Source: Terrabacter sp. MAHUQ-38 (GTDB lineage Bacteria > Actinomycetota > Actinomycetes > Actinomycetales > Dermatophilaceae). Taken from it: a DNA stretch of 64,000 nt. A program made the translations under genes and the position numbers. How positions within the stretch are numbered: the first letter of the stretch is position 1; every line of letters begins with the position of its first letter. The notes under the pieces are model-generated. The model was not told the origin of the DNA. It worked only from the letters and a program-made list of their open reading frames with translations, and made no database searches. Of this stretch, positions 9,024 to 17,799 are shown one piece after another. The stretch covers positions 1 through 64,000 of the forward strand of contig NZ_JACVCU010000004.1 in NCBI RefSeq assembly GCF_014518425.1, read 5' to 3'.

Positions 9024-9856
9024 CACAGGCGCCCGACGACGTCGGCGAGCAGGCGCCCGCAGCGCGCGGCAGCGGCCTGCCCGGCCTCGAGGACCTCGTC
9101 GTGGCTGAGGGGCTGGTCGGAGATGCCGGCCGCGAGGTTCGTGACCAGCGAGATGCCGAGCACGTCGAGGCCGGACTGCCGGGCCGCGATGGCCTCCAGC
9201 GTCGTCGACATGCCGACGAGGTCTCCGCCGAGGACCTTGGCCATGCGCACCTCGGCCGGGGTCTCGTAGTGCGGCCCGCGGAACTGGACGTAGACGCCCT
9301 CTTCGAGCTCGGGGTCGACCTCGCGGGCGAGGTCACGCAGGCGCGGCGTGTAGAGGTCCGTGAGGTCGACGAAGTTCGGGCCCTCGATGGGGGAGTGGGC
9401 GGTGAGGTTGATGTGGTCGCGGATGAGTACCGGCGTGCCGGGGGACCAGGCCGGGTTGAGCCCGCCGCAGCCGTTGGTCAGCACGATCGCCCGGCAACCG
9501 GCGGCCTTCGCCGTGCGGACGCCGTGCACGACGGCGCGCACCCCGCGACCTTCGTAGAAGTGGGTGCGGGTGCCGAAGACGAGGGCGCGGCGGCCGGTGT
9601 CGCCGATCGCGACCGACCTCATGCTCCCGGAGTGGCCCGCCACCGAAGCCCCGTGGAACCCGGGGACGGCGGCGTTCTCGACGGTCGCGAGCGTCTCACC
9701 GATCAGGTCGGCCGTCTGGCCCCACCCTGACCCCAGCACCAGGGCGACGTCGTGTCGCTCCGCGCCGGTGCGCTCGGCGATGACCGCCGCGGCGTCGGCG
9801 GCGACGTCGAACGGGTCGGTGGAGGGGTCGTTGAGGTCGCGGTGGGAACTGGTCAC
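9023..9856 (-). CDS. punA: Purine nucleoside phosphorylase
   Basis: The 277-residue protein is a trimeric-type PNP that converts inosine, guanosine or their deoxy forms plus phosphate to free base and (deoxy)ribose 1-phosphate. Diagnostic motifs are LVLGSGWG (phosphate), HFYEG, LTNGCGGLNP, QFRGPHYETPAEVRM and MSTTLEAIAA, followed by TNLAAGI with the base-contacting Asn. It begins at a GTG seven bases after a -10 box, implying a leaderless transcript, and is co-transcribed with the mutase. With add and deoC it provides a route from purine deoxynucleosides to central carbon. Confidence 0.95.
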   Translation of the reverse strand: MTSSHRDLNDPSTDPFDVAADAAAVIAERTGAERHDVALVLGSGWGQTADLIGETLATVENAAVPGFHGASVAGHSGSMRSVAIGDTGRRALVFGTRTHFYEGRGVRAVVHGVRTAKAAGCRAIVLTNGCGGLNPAWSPGTPVLIRDHINLTAHSPIEGPNFVDLTDLYTPRLRDLAREVDPELEEGVYVQFRGPHYETPAEVRMAKVLGGDLVGMSTTLEAIAARQSGLDVLGISLVTNLAAGISDQPLSHDEVLEAGQAAAARCGRLLADVVGRL

Positions 9857-9863
9857 GACGAGG

Positions 9864-9869
9864 ACTCTA
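9864..9869 (-). promoter_or_regulatory. -10 box, leaderless start of the PNP-mutase operon
   Basis: TAGAGT on the minus strand lies seven bases before the GTG at 9856. No ribosome binding site is visible, so a leaderless mRNA is likely. Confidence 0.6.
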
Positions 9870-9996
9870 GCGAGAGGGGTGAGACCGCGGCCTAGCCTTG
9901 CACCCAGCCCCGCGGCCGTGCCTTGCGCCGAGCCTTGCGCTGTGCGGCGCTGAACCTCGGGGAGTGGGCGGCCGCCGGGATGGTTGGATGGTCCCC

Positions 9997-11400
9997 GTGA
10001 TCACGCGCGAGACATCCGTTGTCATCATCGGCGGCGGCCCCGGCGGCTACGAGGCGGCGCTCGTCGCCGTGCAGCTCGGTGCACGGGTCACCATCGTCGA
10101 GAGGGACGGCGTCGGCGGGGCGGCGGTCCTGACCGACTGCGTGCCGAGCAAGGCCCTCATCGCCACCGCCGACTACATGTCCGACTTCCAGACCGCCTCG
10201 CGGCTCGGCGTCCGGCTGCAGGACGACGACGGTGACGAGGTGTCCGACGCCGTCGCCCAGGCGCAGACCGTCAACGACCGCATCCTCGAGCTCGCTGCGG
10301 CGCAGAGCGCCGACATCCAGGGCAGCCTCGAGCAGGTCGGTGTCACGGTGCTGCGCGGCACCGCGCGGTTCTCCAGCCGCGAGCTCGTCGTCGCCGAGCT
10401 CCCCGACGGTTCGACCCGGGAGCTGCGCGCCGACGTCGTCCTCGTCGCGACGGGCGCCGCCCCTCGCGTGATGGACACCATGCGCCCCGACGGCGAGCGC
10501 ATCCTCACGTGGCAGCAGATCTACTCGCTCGAGGAGCTGCCCGAGCGCATCGTCGTCATCGGGTCCGGCGTCACCGGTGCCGAGCTCGCGCAGGCCTACC
10601 TGGGGCTGGGATCGAACGTCGTCCTCGTCTCCTCTCGCGACCGCGTGCTGCCCGGCGAGGACGCCGACGCCGCAACCGTCATCGAGGAGGTCTTCCGCAA
10701 GCGCGGCATGGAGGTCCTGAACAAGTCGCGCGCGGCATCGGTCGAGCGCACCACCGACGGTGTCGTCGTGACGCTTGTCGACGGCCGCACCGTCGAGGGG
10801 TCCCATGCGCTGCTCGCCGTCGGCTCCGTGCCCAACACAACCGGGCTCGGCCTCGAGGAGATCGGCGTAGAGCTGAGCCCGTCGGGGCACGTCCAGGTCG
10901 ACCGCGTCTCGCGCACGAACGTCGGCGGCGTCTACGCCGCGGGTGACTGCACCGGCGTGCTGCCCCTCGCCTCCGTGGCCGCCATGCAGGGCCGGATCGC
11001 CATGTGGCACGCGCTCGGCGACGCCGTCTCACCCCTCAACGTCCGCGGGGTCGCGGCCAACATCTTCACCGAGCCCGAGATCGCCACCGTCGGCATCAGC
11101 CAGAACGCAGCCGACGAGTCACCCGAGGTCGAGTCGGTCGTGCTGCCGCTCGCGCGCAACCCAAGGGCCAAGATGCAGGGCATCTCGGACGGCTTCGTCA
11201 AGCTCTTCTGCCGGAAGGGCTACGGCACCGTGCTGGGCGGGGTCGTCGTCGCGCCGAAGGCCTCCGAGCTGGTCTACCCCGTCGCGCTCGCGGTGCAGAA
11301 CCGGCTGAGCGTCGACCAGGTGTCGAGCACCATCACGGTCTACCCGTCGCTGTCGGGCTCGATCGCCGAGGCCGCGCGCCAGCTCCACCAGTCGGACTGA
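9997..11400 (+). CDS. lpdA: Flavoprotein NAD(P)H:quinone dehydrogenase, LpdA-like
   Basis: The protein (about 467 residues) is a pyridine nucleotide-disulfide oxidoreductase family flavoprotein: FAD-binding VIIGGGPGGYEAAL at the start, VVIGSGVTGAEL as the NAD(P) Rossmann motif, YAAGDCTGVLPLASVA as the second FAD motif, and a C-terminal dimerisation domain. The canonical redox pair is broken: the region reads GAAVLTDCVPSK, with only Cys48 left, so it is not a dihydrolipoamide dehydrogenase. This matches mycobacterial LpdA (Rv3303c), an NAD(P)H:quinone reductase. I chose the GTG at 9997, seven bases after TTGGAT; an ATG at 9988 is an alternative. It is divergent from PNP. Confidence 0.88.
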   Translation: MITRETSVVIIGGGPGGYEAALVAVQLGARVTIVERDGVGGAAVLTDCVPSKALIATADYMSDFQTASRLGVRLQDDDGDEVSDAVAQAQTVNDRILELAAAQSADIQGSLEQVGVTVLRGTARFSSRELVVAELPDGSTRELRADVVLVATGAAPRVMDTMRPDGERILTWQQIYSLEELPERIVVIGSGVTGAELAQAYLGLGSNVVLVSSRDRVLPGEDADAATVIEEVFRKRGMEVLNKSRAASVERTTDGVVVTLVDGRTVEGSHALLAVGSVPNTTGLGLEEIGVELSPSGHVQVDRVSRTNVGGVYAAGDCTGVLPLASVAAMQGRIAMWHALGDAVSPLNVRGVAANIFTEPEIATVGISQNAADESPEVESVVLPLARNPRAKMQGISDGFVKLFCRKGYGTVLGGVVVAPKASELVYPVALAVQNRLSVDQVSSTITVYPSLSGSIAEAARQLHQSD

Positions 11401-11457
11401 GCGTCGCGCACGGGGCCTGCCTCACGGCATACGTCGCCGGGGTTCTGGTGGTGGGCG

Positions 11458-11679
11458 TCACGCGCCGTCGCCGGTCGACGACGGGCGGTCGCGCCGCTCG
11501 AGCTCTGCCTGGGCGAGACGGTCCTCCTCAGCCCACCGCTCACGGCGGCGGCGCGAGACCGACTCGCGCAGCTTCTTCTGGAGCGGGTAGACGACCACGG
11601 CCACGACGATGAGGATGACGAGGTTCGTCACGGAGAACACGGGCGGGTTGTTCGTCGCACTGGGCAGGGTCGCAAGCAC
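11458..11679 (-). CDS. Small single-pass membrane protein
   Basis: This 73-residue protein has one hydrophobic helix at about residues 18-34, followed by a strongly charged, Arg/Glu-rich tail with coiled-coil character (KKLRESVSRRRRERW). It begins at a GTG. No family is recognised. It converges with lpdA and is divergent from the antitoxin-domain gene. Coding potential is supported by the membrane-plus-charged-tail layout and codon bias, but its small size leaves room for doubt. Confidence 0.6.
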   Translation of the reverse strand: MLATLPSATNNPPVFSVTNLVILIVVAVVVYPLQKKLRESVSRRRRERWAEEDRLAQAELERRDRPSSTGDGA

Positions 11680-11793
11680 ATGAGCAGTGTGCCAGAGGCG
11701 TAGCCTCGGGGCCGTGGCGGCATCGCCGTCGCGTCAGGGAGCCCGGTCGCTGTCGGGCTGCGCCCCCGACCACGTCGACCGTGGAGGCACCCA

Positions 11794-12366
11794 GTGAGCG
11801 ACTGGATCCAGAAGGCCAAGGACTTCATCAAGGGCCATCCCGAACAGGCCCAGCAGGGGCTCGACAAGGCCGAGGAGCTCATCAACGAGCGCACCGGCGG
11901 GAAGTACGCCGACCAGATCGACCAGGGCACCGACTCGGTGAGGGAGTCGCTCGGTCTGCCGCCTGACGTCGAGGGCACGCAGCCGCCCGGCCCACCCGAG
12001 CCGCCGGTGACGCCGGAGCCGGCGCCGTCACCCCAACCTGCACCAACGCCGAGCCCGGAGCCGGGTCCCGAGCCGCGGCCCACGCCCGAGCCGGGGCCAA
12101 CGCCGGAGCCGGGGCCCACGCCCGAACCCGAGCCGATGCCCACTCCCGGGCCCGAGCCGATGCCCACTCCCGGGCCCACCACGCCGCCGGTCGACCCGAA
12201 CGACCCCGCGCCCATAGATCCCAGCGTGCCGGGCAGCCCCGGTCCCTCTGAGGTACCGCCCACCACACCGGGTGGAGAGCAGGACCTTCCCGGGGTGCCG
12301 AACCCGAACCTGCCGGGCTCGAGCGAGGGCGACATCACCCTCGGCGACCCACCGGCGAAGGGCTGA
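11794..12366 (+). CDS. MT0933-type antitoxin-domain protein with Pro/Glu-rich tail
   Basis: Residues 1-55 (SDWIQKAKDFIKGHPE through NERTGGKYADQIDQG) match the pattern of the MT0933/Rv0909 antitoxin family, an amphipathic helical region ending in ERTGGKY. The remaining 135 residues are low-complexity repeats of PEPGPTPEP/PMPTPGP type and are probably disordered. The GTG start is preceded by a good GGAGG six bases away. In mycobacteria Rv0909 pairs with toxin Rv0910; no Rv0910-like gene is adjacent here, so a toxin-antitoxin role is doubtful and the domain may serve another purpose. Confidence 0.8.
   Translation: MSDWIQKAKDFIKGHPEQAQQGLDKAEELINERTGGKYADQIDQGTDSVRESLGLPPDVEGTQPPGPPEPPVTPEPAPSPQPAPTPSPEPGPEPRPTPEPGPTPEPGPTPEPEPMPTPGPEPMPTPGPTTPPVDPNDPAPIDPSVPGSPGPSEVPPTTPGGEQDLPGVPNPNLPGSSEGDITLGDPPAKG
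12127..12174 (+). repeat. Perfect 24-base tandem repeat, two copies
   Basis: Two identical 24-base units (12127-12150 and 12151-12174) encode the PEPMPTPG repeat in the Pro-rich tail. Neighbouring CCGGAGCCGGGGCC-like units are diverged copies, so slippage-driven length variation is likely. Confidence 0.9.
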
Positions 12367-12387
12367 CCCCGCCTCACAGGGAGACGA

Positions 12388-12421
12388 CGAGGGCCGACCC
12401 GCTCAACGGGGTCGGCCCTCG
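12388..12421. terminator. Bidirectional terminator hairpin
   Basis: A 13-bp perfect stem (12388-12400 with 12409-12421) and eight-base loop lies between the convergent antitoxin-domain gene and the carboxylase alpha-chain gene. It has no clear T-run, as is usual in very GC-rich genomes. Confidence 0.75.
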
Positions 12422-12440
12422 GTCGTCAGCAGGTCGTGCG

Positions 12441-14234
12441 TCAGACCTCGGCCGTGTCCTTGATGTCGGCGAGGACGGCGCCGGAGGTGACGGTCTCGCC
12501 GACGGCGGCCTTCAGGCCGGTGACGACGCCGTCCTTGTGGGCGGCGATCGGCTGCTCCATCTTCATCGCCTCGAGGACGATGACGAGGTCACCGGCGGCG
12601 ACGGTCGCACCCTCCTCGACGGCGATCTTGACGATGGTGCCCTGCATGGGGGCGGTCAGCGAGTCACCGGACGCGGCGCTGCCCGACTTGCCGGTACCAG
12701 AACGCTTCGGCGCCTTCTTCCGGCTCGCGGCCGTCCCACCGCCGCCGCCGAACGAGAGGCCGCCGGGCAGGGTGACCTCGAGGCGTTTGCCGCCGACCTC
12801 GACGACGACCGTCTGGCGCTCCTGCGCCTCGGCGGCATCGCCGGACTGACCGGGCCCACCGGCATGCGGCTCGATGGTGTTGTCGAACTCGGTCTCGATC
12901 CAGCGGGTGTGGATCGTGAAGGGCGAGCCGTCCTCGGGTGCGAAGGCGGCGTCGGCGACGACGGCGCGGTGGAACGGCACGACGGTGGGCATGCCCTCGA
13001 TGGTCAGCTCCGCCAGCGCGCGGCGGGAGCGTTCGATGGCCTGCTGCCGGGTGGCGCCGGTGACGATGAGCTTGGCGATCATCGAGTCGAAGGCGCCGGC
13101 GACGGTGTCGCCCTCGAGCAGGCCGGCGTCCCAGCGCACGCCCGGGCCGTGCGGCACCAGCATCCGGGTCACGGTGCCGGGAGCGGGCAGGAAGCCGCGG
13201 CCGGCGTCCTCGCCGTTGATCCGGAACTCGATCGAGTGGGCGTGCGGGGCCGGGTCGTCGTAGTCGAGCGACTCGCCGTTGGCGATGCGGAACTGCTCGC
13301 GGACCAGGTCGATGCCGGTGACCTCCTCGGTGACGGGGTGCTCGACCTGCAGGCGGGTGTTGACCTCGAGGAAGCTGATGTCGCCGGCCGGGCCGACGAG
13401 GAACTCGCACGTGCCGGCGCCGACGTAGCCGGCCTCCTTGAGGATGGCCTTGGACGCGCGGAGCAGCTCGGCGTGCTGCTCGTCGGTCAGGAACGGGGCG
13501 GGGGCCTCCTCGACGAGCTTCTGGTTGCGCCGCTGCAGCGAGCAGTCCCGGGTCGAGACGACGACGACGTTGCCGTGCTGATCGGCCAGGCACTGGGTCT
13601 CGACGTGGCGTGGCTTGTCCAGGAACCGTTCGACGAAGCACTCGCCGCGGCCGAACGCGGTGACCGCCTCGCGGACCGCGGAGTCGAACAGGTGCGGGAT
13701 CTCCTCGATGGTGCGGGCCACCTTCAGGCCGCGGCCGCCGCCACCGTACGCGGCCTTGATCGCGACCGGCAGCCCGTGCTGGCGGGCGAAGGCGACGACC
13801 TCGTCGGCCCCGGCGACCGGGTCGTTGGTGCCGGGCACGAGCGGGGCGCCGGCCTTCGTCGCGATGTGCCGCGCCTTGACCTTGTCGCCCAGGGCGTCGA
13901 TGGCCTCCGGGCCGGGACCGATCCAGATGAGGCCGGCGTCGATGACGGCCTGCGCGAACGACGCGTTCTCGGCGAGGAAGCCGTAGCCGGGGTGGACCGC
14001 GTCCGCGCCGGCCTGCTTCGCGACCTCGAGGAGCTTGTCCTGGAGCAGGTAGCTCTCGCCGGGCGTGGCCCCGCCCAGGGCGTACGCCTCGTCGGCGACC
14101 TTGACGTGCAGGGCATCCCGGTCCGGGTCCGCATAGACCGCGACCGAGGCGATCCCGCTGTCCGTGCACGCCCGCGCGATGCGGACGGCGATCTCGCCAC
14201 GGTTTGCGATGAGGACCTTGGTGATGGATGCCAT
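12441..14234 (-). CDS. accA: Acyl-CoA carboxylase alpha chain (biotin carboxylase plus BCCP)
   Basis: The 597-residue protein fuses biotin carboxylase to biotin carboxyl carrier protein. The N-terminal part starts [16 protein letters not shown], the ATP-grasp domain includes the glycine loop YGGGGRGLK and the [18 protein letters not shown] active-site segment, and the C-terminal BCCP domain ends with the biotin-accepting lysine in EAMKM (Lys558). A Gly/Lys/Ser-rich linker separates them. It carboxylates its own biotin with ATP and bicarbonate for the beta subunits encoded at 18975-20534 and 26337-27980. It corresponds to mycobacterial AccA3, which also neighbours sufE, sseA and maf. Its ATG lies seven bases after TAGAGT (leaderless). 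Confidence 0.95.
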   Translation of the reverse strand: MASITKVLIANRGEIAVRIARACTDSGIASVAVYADPDRDALHVKVADEAYALGGATPGESYLLQDKLLEVAKQAGADAVHPGYGFLAENASFAQAVIDAGLIWIGPGPEAIDALGDKVKARHIATKAGAPLVPGTNDPVAGADEVVAFARQHGLPVAIKAAYGGGGRGLKVARTIEEIPHLFDSAVREAVTAFGRGECFVERFLDKPRHVETQCLADQHGNVVVVSTRDCSLQRRNQKLVEEAPAPFLTDEQHAELLRASKAILKEAGYVGAGTCEFLVGPAGDISFLEVNTRLQVEHPVTEEVTGIDLVREQFRIANGESLDYDDPAPHAHSIEFRINGEDAGRGFLPAPGTVTRMLVPHGPGVRWDAGLLEGDTVAGAFDSMIAKLIVTGATRQQAIERSRRALAELTIEGMPTVVPFHRAVVADAAFAPEDGSPFTIHTRWIETEFDNTIEPHAGGPGQSGDAAEAQERQTVVVEVGGKRLEVTLPGGLSFGGGGGTAASRKKAPKRSGTGKSGSAASGDSLTAPMQGTIVKIAVEEGATVAAGDLVIVLEAMKMEQPIAAHKDGVVTGLKAAVGETVTSGAVLADIKDTAEV

Positions 14235-14241
14235 GGCTCGG

Positions 14242-14247
14242 ACTCTA
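14242..14247 (-). promoter_or_regulatory. -10 box, leaderless start of accA
   Basis: TAGAGT on the minus strand stands seven bases before the ATG at 14234, consistent with a leaderless transcript. The 155-base gap to the divergent DUF3806 gene shows no other clear signal. Confidence 0.6.
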
Positions 14248-14376
14248 TCGGGGTGACGTCACGTCAACTCGGCCTCGTGGGGCGGATTCACGGGCGTCTC
14301 GGCGTGAGGTCCGGCACATCGGGGCCGCAGGCCCGAACAGGCTGAGACGACCGGGGCCGAGGTCCACCCCAGACAC

Positions 14377-14382
14377 TAGATT
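14377..14382 (+). promoter_or_regulatory. -10 box, leaderless start of the DUF3806 gene
   Basis: TAGATT is placed seven bases before the ATG at 14390. Confidence 0.6.
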
Positions 14383-14389
14383 GGCGGGC

Positions 14390-14902
14390 ATGGGACTGTT
14401 CTCGAAGAAGAACAAGGACGACGCCGCCCCGCCCTCGGAGCCGGCCTCGGTCGATCCGGTCGACGACGGCGGCGACACCCTCGGCCCTGACCACACCGGT
14501 CGTCCGGTCGCCAACCCGCTCGGTGACGCGGAGCGCGACCGCATCGCGACCGCGCTCGCCCACGCCGCCGACGAGGGCGTCGACGTCGACGACCTCGACT
14601 CGATCGGCGCGCACTACGACGAGGCGCTGCGCCAGTGGTCGGCCGGGGGCAACGGCGACGGGCCCGATGTCATCGTCGACACGTTTGCCGTCGCGATCGG
14701 TGAGCACCTCGCCCGGCACAGTGCGCGTGAGTGGGCTGTGGTGACCGACGTCTTCGGTACCGACCTCGGGCTCGTCGCCGCGCGCGCCGACACGGTGGTC
14801 GTGCCGCACAACCTCGTCGGTGCTCGGTGGATGCGGGGAGAGACCGGCTGGATCCCGGGCGTCGTCGAGCACCTCGTGAGGATCCGGCCGCGACCCAGCT
14901 GA
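14390..14902 (+). CDS. DUF3806-like protein
   Basis: The 170-residue protein has a polar, acidic N-terminus ([17 protein letters not shown]) and a C-terminal domain with [29 protein letters not shown], the pattern I associate with DUF3806. No enzymatic residues are evident and no signal peptide is present. It stands alone between the divergent accA and the tryptophan dioxygenase gene 22 bases downstream, which has its own promoter. Function is unknown. Confidence 0.75.
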   Translation: MGLFSKKNKDDAAPPSEPASVDPVDDGGDTLGPDHTGRPVANPLGDAERDRIATALAHAADEGVDVDDLDSIGAHYDEALRQWSAGGNGDGPDVIVDTFAVAIGEHLARHSAREWAVVTDVFGTDLGLVAARADTVVVPHNLVGARWMRGETGWIPGVVEHLVRIRPRPS

Positions 14903-14911
14903 GGTCGCACC

Positions 14912-14917
14912 TAGGAT
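14912..14917 (+). promoter_or_regulatory. -10 box, leaderless start of kynA
   Basis: TAGGAT lies seven bases before the ATG at 14925, within the 22-base gap after the DUF3806 gene. Confidence 0.65.
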
Positions 14918-14924
14918 CGCTGCC

Positions 14925-15785
14925 ATGGCCACGGACGACCGGCGCGTCAGGCGCGATCTCGAGAAGGGCATCGAGCGTGACTTCACCCGCAAGATGTCGT
15001 ACGGCGACTACCTTCGCCTCGACACCCTGCTCAGTGCACAGCAGCCCCTGAGCGAGCCACCCCAGCACGACGAGCTGCTCTTCATCATCCAGCACCAGAC
15101 GTCCGAGCTCTGGCTCAAACTGTTGATCCACGAGCTACGGTCTGCCAGAAAACTGCTCAGGGACGACGAGCTCGCTCCGGCGCTCAAGCGGCTGGCCCGC
15201 GTCAAGCACATCCAGCACACGCTCACCGACCAGTGGTCGGTGCTGGCGACGCTCACCCCGAGCGAGTACGCGGAGATACGCCCGTTCCTGGCAGCGAGCT
15301 CGGGATTCCAGTCGGCGCAGTACCGCGAGGTCGAGTTCCTCCTCGGCAACAAGAACGCCGACATGGTTGCGGTCTTCTCGCACGACGAGCGCGCACGCGC
15401 CGAGCTCGACGAGCTGCTCCGGGAGCCCAGTCTCTACGACGAGTTCCTCGCCTACCTCGCCCGACGTGGGTATGCCGTCCCGGCCCACCTGCTCGACCGT
15501 GACTGGAGCCAGCCCTACCGCCACGACGAGGGGCTCGTCGATGTCTTCGCCGGCGTGTACGCGCAGCCGCACGAGCACTGGGGCGTCTACGAGACCTGCG
15601 AGGAGCTCGTGGACCTCGAGGACAACTTCCAGCAGTGGCGGTTCCGGCACCTGCAGGTCGTGCAGCGCACGATCGGGCAGAAGACCGGGACCGGGGGCTC
15701 GACCGGTGTGGACTTCCTGCGCCGCGCGCTCGACCTGACGTTCTTCCCCGAGCTCTACGAGGTCCGCGCGCGCATCGGGGGCTGA
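14925..15785 (+). CDS. kynA: Tryptophan 2,3-dioxygenase
   Basis: The 286-residue protein is a haem-dependent tryptophan 2,3-dioxygenase that opens the indole ring of L-Trp to N-formylkynurenine. Recognisable segments are [32 protein letters not shown] near the N-terminus (including the substrate-binding region), [20 protein letters not shown] in the middle, and [19 protein letters not shown] with the proximal haem-ligand His and the mobile loop. Length is normal for bacterial TDO. No kynurenine formamidase or kynureninase gene accompanies it here, so the rest of the pathway must be encoded elsewhere. Confidence 0.95.
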   Translation: MATDDRRVRRDLEKGIERDFTRKMSYGDYLRLDTLLSAQQPLSEPPQHDELLFIIQHQTSELWLKLLIHELRSARKLLRDDELAPALKRLARVKHIQHTLTDQWSVLATLTPSEYAEIRPFLAASSGFQSAQYREVEFLLGNKNADMVAVFSHDERARAELDELLREPSLYDEFLAYLARRGYAVPAHLLDRDWSQPYRHDEGLVDVFAGVYAQPHEHWGVYETCEELVDLEDNFQQWRFRHLQVVQRTIGQKTGTGGSTGVDFLRRALDLTFFPELYEVRARIGG

Positions 15786-15889
15786 GCGATGGTGCGCAAC
15801 CGGGCTGAGGGCGCGGATGGCGCAGGCGGTGCCACGACCCGTCAGTCGGTGCTGGGTGGGGCAGTGACGTAGGGGCGGGGGAACCAGGG

Positions 15890-16345
15890 TCAGGCTGCGG
15901 TCTTCGCGCGGACCTGTCGCTTGATGCGGCCGAGCATCGCGACCATGCCCCGCATGCGGAGCGGGGACACGGCTTCGGCGAGGCCGAAGCGCATGGGGGC
16001 GTCGTCCGGCACTGCGAGGACCTGGGCTGCGGTGAGGCCGTCGAGGCCCTCGTGGAGGATCCCGGCGAACCCACGCGTCGTCGGAGCCTCGGCCGGGGCG
16101 TCGAAGAACACGTTGACGACGCGCTCGTCGAGGGAGTCGCCGTCGCCGACCTCGACGGTCAGGAAGAGCGGGGACTGGCACTCGTCGACGCGTTCGAGCT
16201 GTTCGAGGTGGCCGACATACCGTTCGGGCAGGCCGGGCAGCTCGTCGCTGAACTCGAGCAGCAGCTGCAGCTTGAGGTCGTTGCTCGCCGAGCGGAAGTC
16301 CTCGGCGATCTCGGCCAGCGAGGCCGGAAGCGCGATGTCGGTCAC
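15890..16345 (-). CDS. sufE: SufE-family sulfur acceptor protein
   Basis: The 151-residue protein has the SufE/CsdE fold signature with the sulfur-accepting Cys56 in the VDECQSPLF loop and a conserved C-terminal helix region (SPLRMRGMVAMLGRIKRQV). SufE proteins take persulfide sulfur from a cysteine desulfurase for Fe-S assembly. Here it follows the thiosulfate sulfurtransferase gene by 25 bases, the same sseA-sufE pairing found in mycobacteria, suggesting sulfur relay between the two. The 104-base gap to kynA shows no convincing terminator. Confidence 0.9.
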   Translation of the reverse strand: MTDIALPASLAEIAEDFRSASNDLKLQLLLEFSDELPGLPERYVGHLEQLERVDECQSPLFLTVEVGDGDSLDERVVNVFFDAPAEAPTTRGFAGILHEGLDGLTAAQVLAVPDDAPMRFGLAEAVSPLRMRGMVAMLGRIKRQVRAKTAA

Positions 16346-16370
16346 GAGAGGCTCCTTGGCGCCGTCGGGC

Positions 16371-17249
16371 TCACTTCTCGATCGGGACGCGGACGGAGTT
16401 GCCCCACTCGGTCCACGAGCCGTCGTAGTTGCGCACTGCGTCGAAGCCGAGCAGGTGCGTCAGCACGAACCACGTGTGCGACGACCGCTCGCCGATACGG
16501 CAGTAGGCGACCACGTCGTCGGACGGCGTGAGTCCCTGCTCCTCCAGGTAGATCGCCTCGAGCTCCTCACGAGACTTGAACGAGCCGTCCTCGTTGGCAG
16601 CCCGCGCCCACGGCACCGACTTCGCGCCGGGGATGTGCCCGCCGCGCATCGCGCCCTCCTGTGGGTAGTCGGGCATGTGCAGCAGCTCACCGGAGTACTC
16701 GCCGGGGGAGCGGACGTCGATGAGCGGCTTGCCGAGGTGGGCGAGCACGTCGTCCTTGAAGGCGCGGATGGGGGCATCGTCGCGTTCGGCGACCGGGTAG
16801 TCGACGACCGTCGGCGTGGGCACCTCCCGCGTCAGCTCGCGGCCCTCGGCTATCCACTTGGCGCGGCCGCCGTCGAGCAGGCGCACGTCCTCGTGGCCGA
16901 AGAGGCTGAAGACCCAGAGGGCGTACGCCGCCCACCAGTTGCTCTTGTCGCCGTAGAGGACGACGGTGGTGTCGCGGCTGATGCCGCGGGCTCCCATCAC
17001 CTCGGCGAACCGGGCGCCGTCGACGTAGTCGCGCGCCACCGGGTCGTTGAGGTCGAGGTGCCAGTCGATCTTGAGCGCGCCGGGGATGTGGCCGGTCTCA
17101 TAGAGGAGCACGTCCTCGTCGGACTCGAGCAGCACCATGCCGTCGGGGCCGCCGATCGCGCCGGCCGCGATCTGCTCCGCCAGCCACTCGGTCGTCACGA
17201 GACGCTCGGGGTCAGCGTAGGCGGAGATCTTCGTGTCTTCAGCGCTCAT
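16371..17249 (-). CDS. sseA: Thiosulfate sulfurtransferase (rhodanese)
   Basis: The 292-residue protein carries two tandem rhodanese domains. The second holds the catalytic Cys250 in the loop [13 protein letters not shown]; the first has the inactive domain's usual WWAAYALW segment and lacks the loop Cys. It transfers sulfur from thiosulfate or 3-mercaptopyruvate to thiol acceptors. It is probably co-transcribed with sufE and lies 42 bases behind the MerR regulator gene on the same strand, with a weak CACGAT hexamer six bases before its ATG. Confidence 0.93.
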   Translation of the reverse strand: MSAEDTKISAYADPERLVTTEWLAEQIAAGAIGGPDGMVLLESDEDVLLYETGHIPGALKIDWHLDLNDPVARDYVDGARFAEVMGARGISRDTTVVLYGDKSNWWAAYALWVFSLFGHEDVRLLDGGRAKWIAEGRELTREVPTPTVVDYPVAERDDAPIRAFKDDVLAHLGKPLIDVRSPGEYSGELLHMPDYPQEGAMRGGHIPGAKSVPWARAANEDGSFKSREELEAIYLEEQGLTPSDDVVAYCRIGERSSHTWFVLTHLLGFDAVRNYDGSWTEWGNSVRVPIEK

Positions 17250-17291
17250 GGACCCATCGTGTCACGGGACGGGCCGGCCATCACACGGCCC

Positions 17292-17714
17292 TCACGGCTC
17301 ATCGAGGCGGCCCAGGTCGTCGCGGCATCGGTGCTCGAACTCGCCGAGCTCGGCGATCGCGTCCTGGACGTCGCGCAGGCGTTGCTCCAGGTCGGCGCGG
17401 CGCTCGTCGATCTGGCCGAGGACGTACTCCAGCTGGGTGCGTCGGCCCCGAGGGGCGTCGAACAGGTCGATGATCGTGCGGATCTCCTCGAGTGGGAACC
17501 CGAGCCGCTTGCCGCGAAGGATGAGGCTGAGACGCGTCCGGTCGCGCCGGTGGTACACCCGCTGGGTGCCCCGGCGCTCCGGGGTGATGAGGCCGAGGTC
17601 CTCGTAGTGGCGGACGGTGCGGTGGGTGACGCCGAACTCGTCCGCGACCTGGGCGATGGTCCACGTCTCGCCTGCCCGGGACGTCGTGCGTTCGGTCGCA
17701 GTGCCACTTGTCAT
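17292..17714 (-). CDS. MerR-family regulator, LiuR-like
   Basis: The 140-residue protein has a MerR winged helix at residues 15-85 (WTIAQVADEFGVTHRTVRHYEDLGLI) followed by a coiled-coil dimerisation helix. It lacks the Cys pattern of metal sensors. Two points suggest a LiuR-like role in branched-chain or acyl-CoA catabolism: it is divergent from an acyl-CoA dehydrogenase gene, and the gap contains a palindrome matching the LiuR-type operator (17729-17744). In proteobacteria LiuR represses leucine-degradation genes. The ligand here is unknown. Confidence 0.82.
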   Translation of the reverse strand: MTSGTATERTTSRAGETWTIAQVADEFGVTHRTVRHYEDLGLITPERRGTQRVYHRRDRTRLSLILRGKRLGFPLEEIRTIIDLFDAPRGRRTQLEYVLGQIDERRADLEQRLRDVQDAIAELGEFEHRCRDDLGRLDEP

Positions 17715-17728
17715 GACGACGATAGTGC

Positions 17729-17744
17729 TTTACGTTTACGTCAA
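17729..17744. promoter_or_regulatory. Candidate LiuR-type MerR operator
   Basis: TTTACGTTTACGTCAA is a near-perfect inverted repeat (TTnACGT-TT-ACGTnAA) in the 85-base gap between the merR and acyl-CoA dehydrogenase genes. A further ACGTCAA half-site overlaps its right end (to 17750). It resembles the proteobacterial LiuR consensus as I remember it (TTTACGTTAACGTAAA type). Confidence 0.65.
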
Positions 17745-17799
17745 CGTCAAGCATGCGTCACGAGCGCGTGATGGCCGCCACCCGTTCAGGAGAACAGCG

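Noticed and set aside
11794-12366. Classical toxin-antitoxin pair
   Set aside because: The neighbour at 11458-11679 is a membrane protein in the opposite direction and does not resemble the START-domain toxin Rv0910.
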